From Astropecten irregularis (lineage: Eukaryota; Echinodermata; Asteroidea; Paxillosida; Astropectinidae): 64,000 nt of DNA. The stretch covers positions 3,720,001 to 3,784,000 of the forward strand of contig OZ020254.1 of NCBI GenBank assembly GCA_963971285.1, written 5' to 3'. The notes beneath the pieces were generated by a model. The model was not told the DNA's origin. It searched no databases and worked only from the letters and a program-made list of their open reading frames with translations. Positions 20,319 to 32,100 of the stretch are shown here, piece by piece (position 1 is the stretch's first letter; each line of letters opens with the position of its first letter). The translations under genes were made by a program, and so were the position numbers.

Positions 20319-21013
20319 GAATGGAAAACTTTTGGAGAGTCGGTCTTGAGCAGTGTTGTATGACTCGAGGCCGGCCTCGGCCTCGAGGCCGGACTCGAGG
20401 CCGAAAATTTGCTGCCTCGGCCTCGGCCTCGGCCTCGTGGGTCCATGACTCGGCCTTGGCCTCGGCCTCGAAGAATTTTTAATGATGACTCGGTCCGAGG
20501 CCGGGAAGATTTTTTTATTTCAAACTGGAATGTGTTTCCCAACATTTCAGGGGGACAATTAAATATTTTTCATTAAATAAACACGTACAGAAAGAAAGTT
20601 AGTGTGTAATTCATCAAATGTAATGAATTGAGAGCATGGTGAACTGTGCTAGTGTGGTTATAAACCGCATTGGAAAGTTCGGGTATCGCGTCTAGACTAG
20701 CAAACAGTCTCTTGCGGAGTGAAATGATATGCTCATATGTGACTCGGCCTTGGCCTCGGCCTCGGAGACCCATGACTCGGACTCGGCCTTGGCCTCGGCT
20801 ACTTGTGAGAAACTCAGCCTCGGCCTCGGCCTTGGCCTCGGAGACCCATGACTCGGACTCGGCCTTGGCCTCGGAGGTTGTGGACTCGGATACAACACTG
20901 GTCTTGAGTCAACAGTGCACACGCAATACAACGCGCACATGCTCACAATTGCGCAAGCATGGTTTGCGCGTGCGCTGTTGACTCAAGACCGACTCTCCAA
21001 AAGTCTCCCATTG
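20319..21013. mobile_element. Palindromic MITE, interrupted by a hAT-type MITE
   Basis: The termini ACTTTTGGAGAGTCGG and CCGACTCTCCAAAAGT are perfect inverted repeats, extending inward through CTTGAGTCAACAGTGCACAC and its complement. Removing the insertion at 20351-20900 plus one 8-bp duplication leaves an almost perfect palindrome of about 135 bases. Confidence 0.85.
20351..20900. mobile_element. hAT-type MITE with (CTCGGC)n interior
   Basis: It begins CAGTGTTGTATGACTCG and ends CGGATACAACACTG. It is flanked on both sides by GTCTTGAG (20343-20350 and 20901-20908), an exact 8-bp target duplication. The 8-bp duplication and CAGTG terminus are characteristic of hAT transposons. The interior is mostly CTCGGC/CTTGGC hexamer repeats. 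It has no transposase, so it is non-autonomous. Confidence 0.88.
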
Positions 21014-23805
21014 TTACGAAGTAAGCTATGCATACTCAGTGGAATTGGAACAGAAGTTTGTCCTTTGAAGTACCCAGTCGACCAATCACAAGTGGCCTTG
21101 CATCCACTCTATCATAGCTGCATGTTGATTGGCCACCTTATATCTTCCATATTCCACCACCACACTCTTGTCTGCCTAATGGATTACTTCATTGGGTCTT
21201 GTGTCCACATTATTTCAAATTTTGGTGAAGATCCTAAAAAAAATTGGCAATCCCACAGGCCTGAGGGGCAACACTGCTCTAAGTTGCTGAATTTACCTTC
21301 CAAAATGAAAAGTTGATCATCCTTTGTGAGGTTTGTTTCCAAAACACTCTTCTTTTTTTAACTTCAGTTCAACTGAAGACACAATATTCTGTACATTGGA
21401 AATAATGTTCCTGTTAAAAGAAAATAATGGCAAAATATGTGGAATTAATGTTGAATAATCGGTACAATAATCTGACTTAAAGTTGGCCCGTACAATTATC
21501 GTATGAGACACCAGTATATTATTTTGCATGATTTAAATTTTAACACCAATACCAGATAGTAATAGTATATTTGGTTATAGTTTTTTTGTTCTTTACATAT
21601 CAAATTCTAAAGTTTAGTTTAATTTGAGTATGCAAATTACATTATTTTATATTTAGGTAGCTATTTCAAGGTGAAAATGGTTGTAGTATCTGAATTTAGG
21701 TAACATGTAAAATACTTGGGGCGGACTCATAATTATATTTGTATCCTAACTTTGTAAAAAAAATAATAAAAAATTGGGTGATAATGAAATGAAGTTCTTG
21801 ATTTGTCATATTGCAAGACTTTTTATAAACTCATGGTTTTCCTTTTCATAATGAATTTGAAGGGTTTGTTTTGAAAATTGTTATTTTTGGGGGCTGGAGA
21901 GAAATGTGTGATAATTGGTGACAATGTATGGCTGGAATATTTGAGTTGACCTACGGTAGTTTATGAGAACTTCTTGCTTTTTACTTTCACTCTAAGCATA
22001 GTCATGGTAACCTTCACCATCCAAATTCACCCACATAAATTGTTGTCAGTATTTGATGTATTTTGAAGGACTCTGGACTTTGCGCTTTGGTTGGTTAGCA
22101 TCGAGTCTGATTGCCCAACTAAGTCTAAGTACAAAAACTAATTCCAACTTTGGAATACGCTATACATCACATGATGTGGTATTTGGGTGGGTTCGGGTTG
22201 GTTCCCAGTCAAAATGGCCAAAGACGCAACAGGGCTTTAAGAACAACATCACTATCACATCTGTTGTAGGTCACCAGCGCTACCTCATAGAACAAAATCT
22301 GCATCAATTATGCAATATTTTTGTTTTATTGTTCAAGTTTAAATTATCAGCCAATGAAATGGTCTTCTATGCTGGCTATAAAGTTGTTGTAAATAAAAGT
22401 TTGCACCATGAAGATATTACACAGGGTTGGACTATTTATGGATCAAGAAAGGTTTACCAAAATCCTTGGGGGAATTTGGGTTAATGGATTCAGAATTTGA
22501 AAACAAGTCCAGTCCACAATTTGATGCATAATTAAAAACCAAAAATATGAAGAAACTATGAACTTCTTTTGAAAAAAGAGTAGTAGATATCCAGTTTAGC
22601 TGTTCTGAGTCCATGTACCATCTGTAACCGTACAGTGCCTATTTTCTATTACGGTATGTGTGTGTGTGTATTGCAATATTAATATGTGGATAGACAAGGC
22701 ATACAATGTGCTATTATGGGGACAATTTGCATCTTTTAGACGAGTCAATTTGTGGAAATTTCAAGTTGTCTGTCCTCGCAGCAATTCTCCCCTCGACAAT
22801 GCTTGTGTATGACAGAATTTGTAGTGCCATTCAAACCGTGGACTATAACAAAAGGGACAATAGGGTCCACAATTAGAAAAAGTCCACAATTGGAAAGCAT
22901 GTACAAAACCAATGGAGCTGCTGCCAAAAAGTTTAAGTCCAAACAAAAGAGGAAATAGGAGGTCCACTATTGCAGGCATTTACACACGTGTAGGTTCTTG
23001 TGGGGACAACTGTCCCAACATCTACATATAGCAGAGGAGCGTGTTGGCGGGTGGATAGGGGTCAGTGTGTAAAAACAATGAATATTGAAAATTTATTTGT
23101 TGCTTTGGTTTTTATTGTTTGGTTTCTTCTTTCTTTCTTTTTTTTTTTTGGGGGGGGGGAAGGTGCAGATTGTCTTGTGTGGGGCTTTGGTTGTGTTTTA
23201 TCTGGAGTACTAATTTGAAATGTTTTTTGTGTAACTGGCCCTAAGTTTCATCACGACATTAGCAGTGCAGAATTCGCCTTTGAAACAAGGCAGTTATACC
23301 GGTTTAATATACAGTTAAGGGTTTCAATGTATGATTACATTGTTTAGATAAGAAAACTTGAGTTCGGTCCCTTTTAACTTAGCACCTTAAAGCACGAGAC
23401 ATGGTGGAGTTTGCTATGAGGTGATGGTTGTAAATTCATTTTGCCCCTTTTTAATACTTATTACATTTAAAAAATATTTTGTTCTTATTCTAAAAAAAAA
23501 AATCTTTTCAAAAATATTTGGGGAAAAGTAAGTATTATTAATAGAATGAATAAAGTACAATTTCTACAAAACTATTTCATTAATTGGTGAGAATGTTTCA
23601 TTTTTGGTAATCGTTTGAGAGAACGGTTTGGTGTAAGTTTATCAGGATAGTGACATTAGGCCCAGGTACTGTGTGTGACATGACTATTATTCTGGCCTAT
23701 GGTAACTGGTACCCCATGGTAACTGGTACCCCTATATCCAGATAGATAACCATTGAAACCAGTATGGAACATCAATTTGGGTTCCACACTTCTAAGGGCC
23801 TTTAC
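21014..23805. other. Intergenic, no gene recognised
   Basis: AT-rich sequence between WDR1 and the zinc-finger gene. It contains a CCACAATTTG/GTCCACAATT-rich stretch at 22500-22970 where short frames are open on both strands, and a poly-G run near 23150. It also has simple T-rich tracts. None of the frames shows a domain or splice context. The WDR1 3' UTR may extend into it. Confidence 0.4.
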
Positions 23806-24016
23806 GAAACAAGGCTTGAGGTTAGGCTTGGGATTTATTTTGCTTCTGCCATTTTGTGTCCTAAATGGAATGAAGGGCTTGAGATGCAAGGCGAAGCTGG
23901 AGCCTTTCTTCTGCTTCATCATGTGGCCCAGTCCCTTCATTTTGTTTTGTGGGCCTCAAATGGCGGTAGCAAAATAAGAACCAATCCTAGCCTCATGCCA
24001 GATTTCGTAAAGGCCC
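23806..24016. mobile_element. MITE, GGGCCTTTACGAAA family, copy 1
   Basis: The ends GGGCCTTTACGAAACAAGG and ATTTCGTAAAGGCCC are inverted. The internal motif TTTTGTGGGCCTCAAATGGC is shared with the copy at 47606-47808. Overlapping open frames on both strands are incidental. Confidence 0.8.
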
Positions 24017-25264
24017 AATGTTTCTAGATGACACGCATTCATTAGCTGGAGCTACACGCTAAAAGACTCAACTCTGGAGGGCACTGTTGCAATCACAACC
24101 CATAGAGGGCTCACTGCATCCATCCAGCACAACTGTTAACAACAACGAAGAACCAAGAACCCAGTTCTCATGATTGGAAACAGAGTTCTTGAATCTCAGA
24201 CTCAGTTTACACCCAACAAGCTACAAAGATGAAGCAAGAAACCCCATAATGTAAGTCCCATAGATTGGTGAAACTTCTCCAATATTTTAGTGAAAAGGTA
24301 TAATTTTCTTACCAGCTTGATGCTATAGTTTATAGGAACCACTTGTACACAATTACCCTATATATGATGGCATGTCATTTTTTATCACGGGTAAAAATGC
24401 AACTTTGACTTTACCACTTTACTCCAATCTTTACCATATTTTGTAAAGGGATTTTGTAACTTTTTAATGGCAGTAGAAGAATGAAGTGAAAAAAGGACAG
24501 AATCAGCTGATCTGAGGAAAGTTTGCATGGCTGTTATTTACAAGGACATTTTCTCATAGTCCTTTGTGTTTGTTTATGGCTGTTGTTTTATGCAGATTTT
24601 CAATCTGTACCATTAGAAAATGTGTACAAACCATCAAAACAAGAGTATTATGTGAAGGCTATGGTGTCAGATTCCGAGCAACTTCTAAAATATATCTAGA
24701 CGTCAGTGAAAATAACAACAAAAATTTACACATTACTTTTTCATGCTCAAGACTGTAAAAAAAATATGATTTATACCAAAGATTCATATCAACTAACGAC
24801 ACTTTATTTATTTTTGTTTATCAATTTTCAAACATGAACCAATACAAAGAATACAAAAGTCTTAAATCATAATGAACAATTTGCAAGAAAAATAAAAAAA
24901 AATTCCAAATTGTTCAGTAAACCGAATTGAAAAAATTCATATTCTAAACAACACAACACAATTGTGTATCACTTACTTTTCATTGTGAATTATAAGAAAC
25001 TGTGCTACAAATTTTACCTGTCATTAACTGGACATTTTTCAATCTTCAACTAAAAAGTTCATAATAATTTTTTTTTAATCTGGTTATATCAACGAAAACA
25101 GGTTCTAATTAAATATGGTTGGTACACAAAAATGCTAAATTCATAAAAAGATAAAGGTTGAAATTTTGTCTTATTTAAATGTTAATGGTGTTTTTCCATC
25201 AGTTGACGTGTGTAAAATTTGACAGTATTCCAAACTATCTAAATTGGTGGTATTATTGAATACT

Positions 25265-25487
25265 GGGCAAATTTCATTAAGCACAAAATTTGCTTAAGCA
25301 TGAAAAGTCTTTCTTAATCATTACCAACCAAATTTTCATGTTAATGTTTACTGCTTTTGACTTGTATTTGACCATCGTTTGCCGAGCATAACATTCACAT
25401 GGAGTTTTGGCTGCCATACCATACTGATTAAGTGATTTTATTAACCAAGGTTTTTGGTGCTTCAGCAGTTCTATGAAATTGGTCCCT
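25265..25487. mobile_element. MITE, GCCAATTTCATAGAGCTGC family, inverted copy
   Basis: It reads GGGCAAATTTCATTAAGCAC at the left and GTTCTATGAAATTGGTCCC at the right. The internal CACATGGAGTTTTGGCTGCC is the complement of that in the copies at 8381-8588 and 16963-17204. Confidence 0.8.
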
Positions 25488-25994
25488 GGCCTCTTGCATG
25501 AATGCTATACTGTACATGCTATACACAATGTATCATAGACTAAGTACATACTGACAATGTATACAAATGTAGCTCAATAGCCTATAGGGCTCCGCACTCC
25601 TGACATCACATTCAGATATTCGGACAAACAAGTTGCACGTTGCCCAATTAACTTACACGTAAACATTGCCATATTTGTCCGAACATCTGGGTAACTATAG
25701 CTGTCGATAATAAAGGGCATATTATATAAATAGCTCGAGCGCAGAGCCCTATTGTGGGCAACTTTTTTTTGGCAATGACACATACAATACACCTGGATAT
25801 AACAACACAATAACTGAAGTGACTTGATAATGTAGCTGCCCAAGTCAAATGTGTGAAGCTACTATTAATATGCTGTTTGCATGCACAGTATGTTACTAGC
25901 AAATAATAATTAATGTGATGTTTACCATGTTTGACTAAAGATAATACGTAGCATGAATATGGTTTGCTAAGCAGTTTCATGAAATTGTCCTTTG

Positions 25995-26165
25995 ATGAGT
26001 GGTGGAATGACAAACCACAACCTATATTTTCAGCATATGGATGACAGAGCCGAAGCCAGAGCCGAAGCCAGAGCCGAAGCCAGAGCCGAAGCCAGAGCCG
26101 AAGCCAGAGCCGAAGCCAGAGCTGAAGCCAGAGCCTGAGCCGGAGCCGAGGTTTGCAAAAGGCCC
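25995..26165. mobile_element. MITE fragment with 12-bp tandem repeat
   Basis: This is the right half of a (GGCTCC)n-arm MITE (CAGCATATGGATGACAGAG). Its arm has expanded into about eight copies of GAGCCGAAGCCA at 26047-26150. The tandem keeps a Pro-Glu-Pro-Lys frame open, which is not a gene. Confidence 0.85.
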
Positions 26166-29142
26166 AAAGTGTTATAAACATGGAACCATTAGAAATACAC
26201 CATCACTTCCATGTGTTTATATTACACAGGCTTCCAACTCAAATTAAAAAAAAAAACAAGGAAATTCCAATCTTTACAAGATTTTGTGTAGTGTTTTTCA
26301 CTTTTCAATGGCATAAAATGGAAGTAAAAAAAAAAAGACGAAATCAGCTGATCCGAGGAAAAGTTGCAAGCTCGATTATTATTTTAGTGCATTAACCATT
26401 CCCCAAGCTTGGTAATAGAAACAAAATCCACACAAAACAAAATCTATTACAGGTCGCTTCTACATGAACAGCAAAAGTGAAATTCTCTTATCTTCCCATA
26501 CAAGGCACACTATGGTGATGGTGGCGAAAAAAATACACAAGGTCAACAATTGCAGTAGAAAATAAAGAATATATATATAGGTACATGTATATATTGCTTG
26601 CATTCAACAATAATGTGAAATTGGAAAAAAAATGCATTGAAGAAATATACAGTTTGTGCATTTGCGTGAAACCAATAAATGATTAGAACGTTATATCCAT
26701 TATAGTGTTTATTTGCAACCGTTAGAAAATAGGAATATTTGTTTGCATTATTTTCATGTGCATAGCTTGCACTTTAGATTAATCAAACATCTGTTGACGT
26801 TTAGTACTATTGGCAGACAATGATTCGCATCAATCGGAAATTCTCAACGATTCAAACAGCTGTTTCCATGGTGATGAATGTAGAATACCCATTGATTTTT
26901 GTCATGAACAGTACAACAGAAGGTAAATATTGAATTTCATAACAAAAAATTATATTTACACAAATTCCTTGCAAACGGTATGCTCAACCCGCCACGTACA
27001 ACAAAACTAAAAAACAAACAAATTCTCATATTCCTTTAAAAAACAACAACAACAACAACCAAATTGGCAATCAAAACATAATGAATTTTCCAGGTAAAAT
27101 GAATGTCAACTTAATTTTCAAATCCCTGTTTACTGGCAGAGGAATACTAAAAACACTATGTACAATTAATGGCTATGCTACTTTCATTTAACACAAATTC
27201 AAAAAATTTTCTTTAACTTCTGGGACCAAAAAAATAGCGCTGCTTAACAACCAACATTGTATTTACTCTTCAATTTTTATCTAATAGTAAATGTAAGGCA
27301 TCCTAATTTTCAGTAAATTATGCGAAGCCGATTGTAAATGAGTAGTTAATCAGCAGTCAAAATAGACTTTCACATAAGCAAATTTATTAGCTTCAGTTTT
27401 GGCTGAAAACTTTATCTTGTACTCATTAAATGTCACTGGATATGCCAAATGTTGAAGGTGAAAATAATTTTCGAAAATGTTGGGTTTTTTTCCCCAAAAA
27501 CGTACTGGCAACAGCCAGTATTGAGTTTTTTATGTGATAACTATCTACAAACTCACTATAAATGTATTTTCTCTCTCGATTTTTCAGTCAAAAATTTAAG
27601 CAAAAAAGTTGCAAAAAGTTCCATTGTTCATGTTCAGGGTATGCTCTCCAGTACAACTCCAGCTCCAATACAACCCCTGCACTGTACTTAACAAGTGAAA
27701 CTCCACCCTCCATGAACGTAAAGGTGTTGGAGAGGAATAAATTGTTATCATAAATCATCTAATTTCAAAATGCATTATCATAGAAGTAATGTATAGGTAC
27801 AAATCATAATTTGTGTTCGCGCTTAGTATGTGAACAACACATTAACTTTTGTACATGTTTTGTGCATGATGTTCCTTTAATTTCAATAGATGCCAATACT
27901 AGTTGATGCAATTTTGATGTTTTCAACATAATTTTCATCAATATGACAACTTGCAACAAGAAAATATTTTGCGGAAACATTGGCTTTGTGATGACTTCAC
28001 ACATGGGAAGCTTTCAGAGTGAAACTAAACAATCGTTTTATCTGTACCAATCTTATGCTCAACCTTTTAGAGAACATTTACACTTTTGTTTTGCGTATGA
28101 AAACTAGTCGCCAGACAAAAAAGTAACTCAACAATTTGGGAACACTGACATTATCGTCGGATTGCAGCATGTGTAGAAATATATCAAACAGTAACTATAC
28201 AAGAAAAATGCAACCATTTTAAAGTTGAATACAAAGCAATACTGGGGTAATCAAAGTTCAGTTCCGATACTTCTAGTGTAAATGAAGTAATTTGTGCACT
28301 CGACAACATTCAGTAACAAAAATAGGCTCGAAGGGAAATACAAAATGGGTGGGAAATTCACTCGGCAAAATTATTTACAAAAATATAAGTATGAAATATG
28401 TGTCAGCAATTGCATAAGAATGAAGAGAGATTACTGTGCGGCCCACGCAGAGAAAATTGCATTGAAATCATTTAAGATAAACGTTGGTGAATTATTCAAC
28501 CAGAAACCTGAAATATTATCTTCTTTTTAGTACTTTCCAGGTGTTACACACACACACGTCATAACTCGTTGTTTTAGTATACATTCTGTGAATTTTCCTT
28601 TGTTCTCGTGAACAGAACAAAATTGAAATTTTGAAAATATTGGTATTTGAGTTGTATCCATTTCTTTCATGGTGGAATTTGGACCGAATATCCCTTGAAT
28701 GATAAATTTCAATTTGCGATGGATTGAAAAGTCGAGAAAAAAAGGTCATTTTTCGTTTCGTGAAAACGTTATGAGGACATGTGCAAGACCACATAACGTC
28801 TCGGGATCATGCATTCTGTGGAGACCCTTTGTCTCAAAGTCCACAGAGCGTATGTGAGGTTTGTACACACAAATGTTTGATGCTCGTTTGTTCACAGACA
28901 GGAGATACAAATTGGTTTGTCACCCCCTCCCCAAAAACATCCCTTACCTTCGGACATGACAAGCCATTTTAAGTCACGACAGCTTCCTTTAGCCTGTGTC
29001 TTGGCCAGCTGGCATTTTCCCGATGACTCCCTTCCCTCGTTCCCTTCCCCTGAGCATTTTGACACCCTTCCCATTTCCTGTTCCCACATTCTCCCTACTT
29101 TCTCTCCCCTTTTATCTATCTACTCTACCTCTCTCTCTTGAC

Positions 29143-32100
29143 TTAGTACGCGGGCCACTCAGCCATGTGTCGATGCTCATGTCGCTGCCACGCCTCTGCT
29201 ATGTCAAAGAATCTCTGACAGTATCGACATTCGTACAGCTTCTTACCCTTATTGGTGACAAAGACATGCTTGGGATATCCCTGCTCTGAGACAACGCTGG
29301 AGGAATCAGTGCTGTCACTGGCTGCTGCCACTGAATTGCTCGAGATGCCAGATCTGATCTTCTGCCTCTGTGAAGCCTTTTTGGAGACCAACGTGGAGGA
29401 AGGAATGCGTCTAGGGTAACGGTGAATCTTCTGGTGGGTAGCGATGGCAGAGGCAGTCGAAGAGGAGAAGACACAGTATTCGCATTTGAAGGCCAGGTTG
29501 TAGTTGTGCAGCTTGAAGTGGCGATTGGCGTCCTTCTCGTTGGTGCTGACGAAAGGACACTGCGAGCACAGGAAGGGAGCCTTGGCATTGATGCTGCGGG
29601 TCTTCTCGCCGTGGTGCTGCAAGTTGTGCATCCTCAGGCTAACGGCATCTGAGAATTTGATCTGGCAGAAACGGCAGGTCTTAAGGGCATTGCTCTCGGC
29701 AGCATGTTTGGTCTTGTGATGCTGCATGTGGACTTCTTCGGCTGCTTTGAAGTCGCAGCCTTCTTCTTCGCACACCAGAAGGTTCTCCTCTTGGTGAATC
29801 TTCATGTGGGCCTCCAGCTGTCCACTACCGGTCACCAGACCACACTGAGGACACTGGCAAGGCAAGCTGGCTTTAGTTTCAGAGTGACCATTTGACATGT
29901 GCTTGTTGAGATCACTGCGGCGCTTGAATTTGAGCGAACAAACTGAACACTCGTGCAAGTTCTCATCCTGCTGGACAACTGAAAAAGAGAGCGGAGTTGC
30001 GTCCTCTACCTTTGGCTTTGAGCCTTCACAGTTCGTGTTTGTTTGCGGTGTTTTGTGTGACCTTCTGCTTCCTGGGAATCTACCGTGGACCTTGATGCAG
30101 TGGTTACGAAGGGTCTTCTTATTCAACAAGTCTCTGCCACAATCACTGCATGTGACACGGGAGACTTTATCCAAGGTTTCTGACGAATGCAAGTCCCCCT
30201 TTTTCATTAACTTGCGATAGCGGCATCTGAAGTTGGGGTTCTTGTGCTTCTCACTGTGCCTTCTGAGGTGGTGCCTGTAGGATGTGCAGTAGGTGCACAG
30301 CTTGCACTTGAAGGGCTTGTGTTGTTTGTGCACTGTCTGGATGTGGCGAATCATCAGGTGATTCTGAGGTGTGCGATAAGGACAACTGTTGCACTGAAGT
30401 GTCTGGACGCGGTGAAGTCGCATGTGCTGTGTTAGACGTTCTTCTTTACTGGTGGTGTACTGGCACATGGAGCACTTGTATTTAGACCCTGGACTTCCCT
30501 GGTGGACCGAGGACATGTGACTGTCCCACTCCTCTTTGCTCGATGCCTGGAAGTCCTTACACTGCGAACAGGCAAAGTACTCATCAGGAGAATCGGACAC
30601 CTTCACGGGACTGACTTCAACCTGCTCCACTGGTTTGGATGTCTCCTTCACGATGACATATTCACTGTCTGAAACACTAGGACCTTGACTTATTGTATGC
30701 ATGGGCATGCTTTCATTTTCATCTTGACTGGGAAGGCTTGGGGATGATGATGAATCCTCCTTGACTGGGCTCTTGTCCGAATTAGCAGAGTCCACAACAA
30801 CTCGGGACTGCAGGATTTCATTCAAATAGGATGACCAATTTGCCTTCTTGTCATTCCCCGAGGAACCTGCACGCTGCTTATGAGAAGCCCCGCCACTTTT
30901 AGATGAGTGCCCCTTCCCTTTCACAAGAGAGTGACTCTTCAAATGTTGTTGAAGTGATTCATTAGTCTCTGATGAAAAGGAACACTCTGTGCATCTATAA
31001 GCGTTGGGAGCACCGTGTGCCGAGGTGACATGATCATTCAATTCTTGGCCAGACACAAATGAAGCGGCACACTGTGAACACTTAAACCTTGAGTTTTCTA
31101 GATGCATTTTTGTGTGCTTGAGGTATGAAGATAAGCTGTAGAAATACTTTGGACAGAAACGGCAGTTGTAGGAATTCTTCCTTTCCTTTATACCTGGTAC
31201 TGGACTAGAAGGTTGATCAGCTTCTGGAGGCGGTGTGGAAGGAGAAGCATAGTCTCCTGGAAGTGGCTTCTTTATGCCTCTGCCTCCTTTGTGAATTCTG
31301 GAATGGGCGGCTAGTGCGTAAATATTCCTGATCTTGAAAGGGCAAAGGGGGCATTCCACAGGAAACTGCTGTTTGGTCGTCTGTGCATCTTTGGCTGGCC
31401 CTGCTTTCTGCTCCTTGCTTCTGTGCACCTGTTGATGAGTACCAAGACCTTGTAATGACCGAGCCTGGAATGGGCACAGTGAGCAGGAGAATACCTCTTG
31501 GCTCTTTGTGTGGCCCTGACGGTGCTGGACCAGCTTGCTGTGCGAGGAGAATCTCTCTTCGCATTTATCACAGGCCAAGAGGTTGTCATCCTGTGCGCTG
31601 CCCAGTATACTGTCAATGTAGGTGGCACCATCTTGATTGTGGAGATGACACTGAAATCCAGAGGAGACTTTGCAGATTGGGCATCCGATTTTGGACTTGT
31701 TACGGAAGCGAGGAGACGGTGCTTTGTCTTCCTTTCCGGAAGTGGATGTTGACGGCACGTTCTTCCCATCGTCAATTTCAAGAAGATGCTTCTCAAGATA
31801 ATGGTAGAGAATAACCTTGTGGCTGAAGAAGCTCTTTTTACATTCTCCGCACTCAAAAACAATTCTATGTGTATCAGCATCAATCTCTAAGATAATGGAT
31901 TTCCGTAACACAGCATAAACTTTCTGCATTCTGGCCTGGTCACTTTTCATTAAAGCCCGCTGCAGGCTACGCTTAGGCTTGAAGGAATTTGCCTTATCTC
32001 TTTGAAATGGCAAGAGTCTCTTCTTTTTTGGTTTGACACCAAATAGATACATCTTGATGACTTTTTCCAGAAGATTTCTGCTTTGGCTGTTGGCTGTGCG

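Larger units (their letters stand above)
24785..29142 (-). other. Probable long 3' UTR / 3' flank of the zinc-finger gene
   Basis: On the minus strand this AT-rich stretch follows the stop codon at 29143. An overlapping AATAAATAAA signal lies at about 24802-24812 on that strand, near the left end, which would give a 3' UTR of about 4.3 kb. Alternatively the UTR ends earlier and the rest is intergenic. Two repeats are included (25265-25487 and 25995-26165). No other coding frame is convincing. Confidence 0.35.

Noticed and set aside
20249..20946. Arg/Pro/Ser-rich frames on both strands
   Set aside because: They come from CTCGGC hexamer repeats of a hAT MITE.
23753..24027. Overlapping frames of 74-94 codons on both strands
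   Set aside because: They coincide with the GGGCCTTTACGAAA MITE, and the other copy at 47606 is not open in the same way.
26041..26247. Pro-Glu-Pro-Lys repeat protein
   Set aside because: It is produced by a 12-bp tandem in a MITE arm, with no gene context.
31311..31883. Frames of 115-190 codons on both strands within the zinc-finger exon
   Set aside because: They are shadows of the 9.4 kb coding exon in other frames, without cysteine/histidine periodicity.
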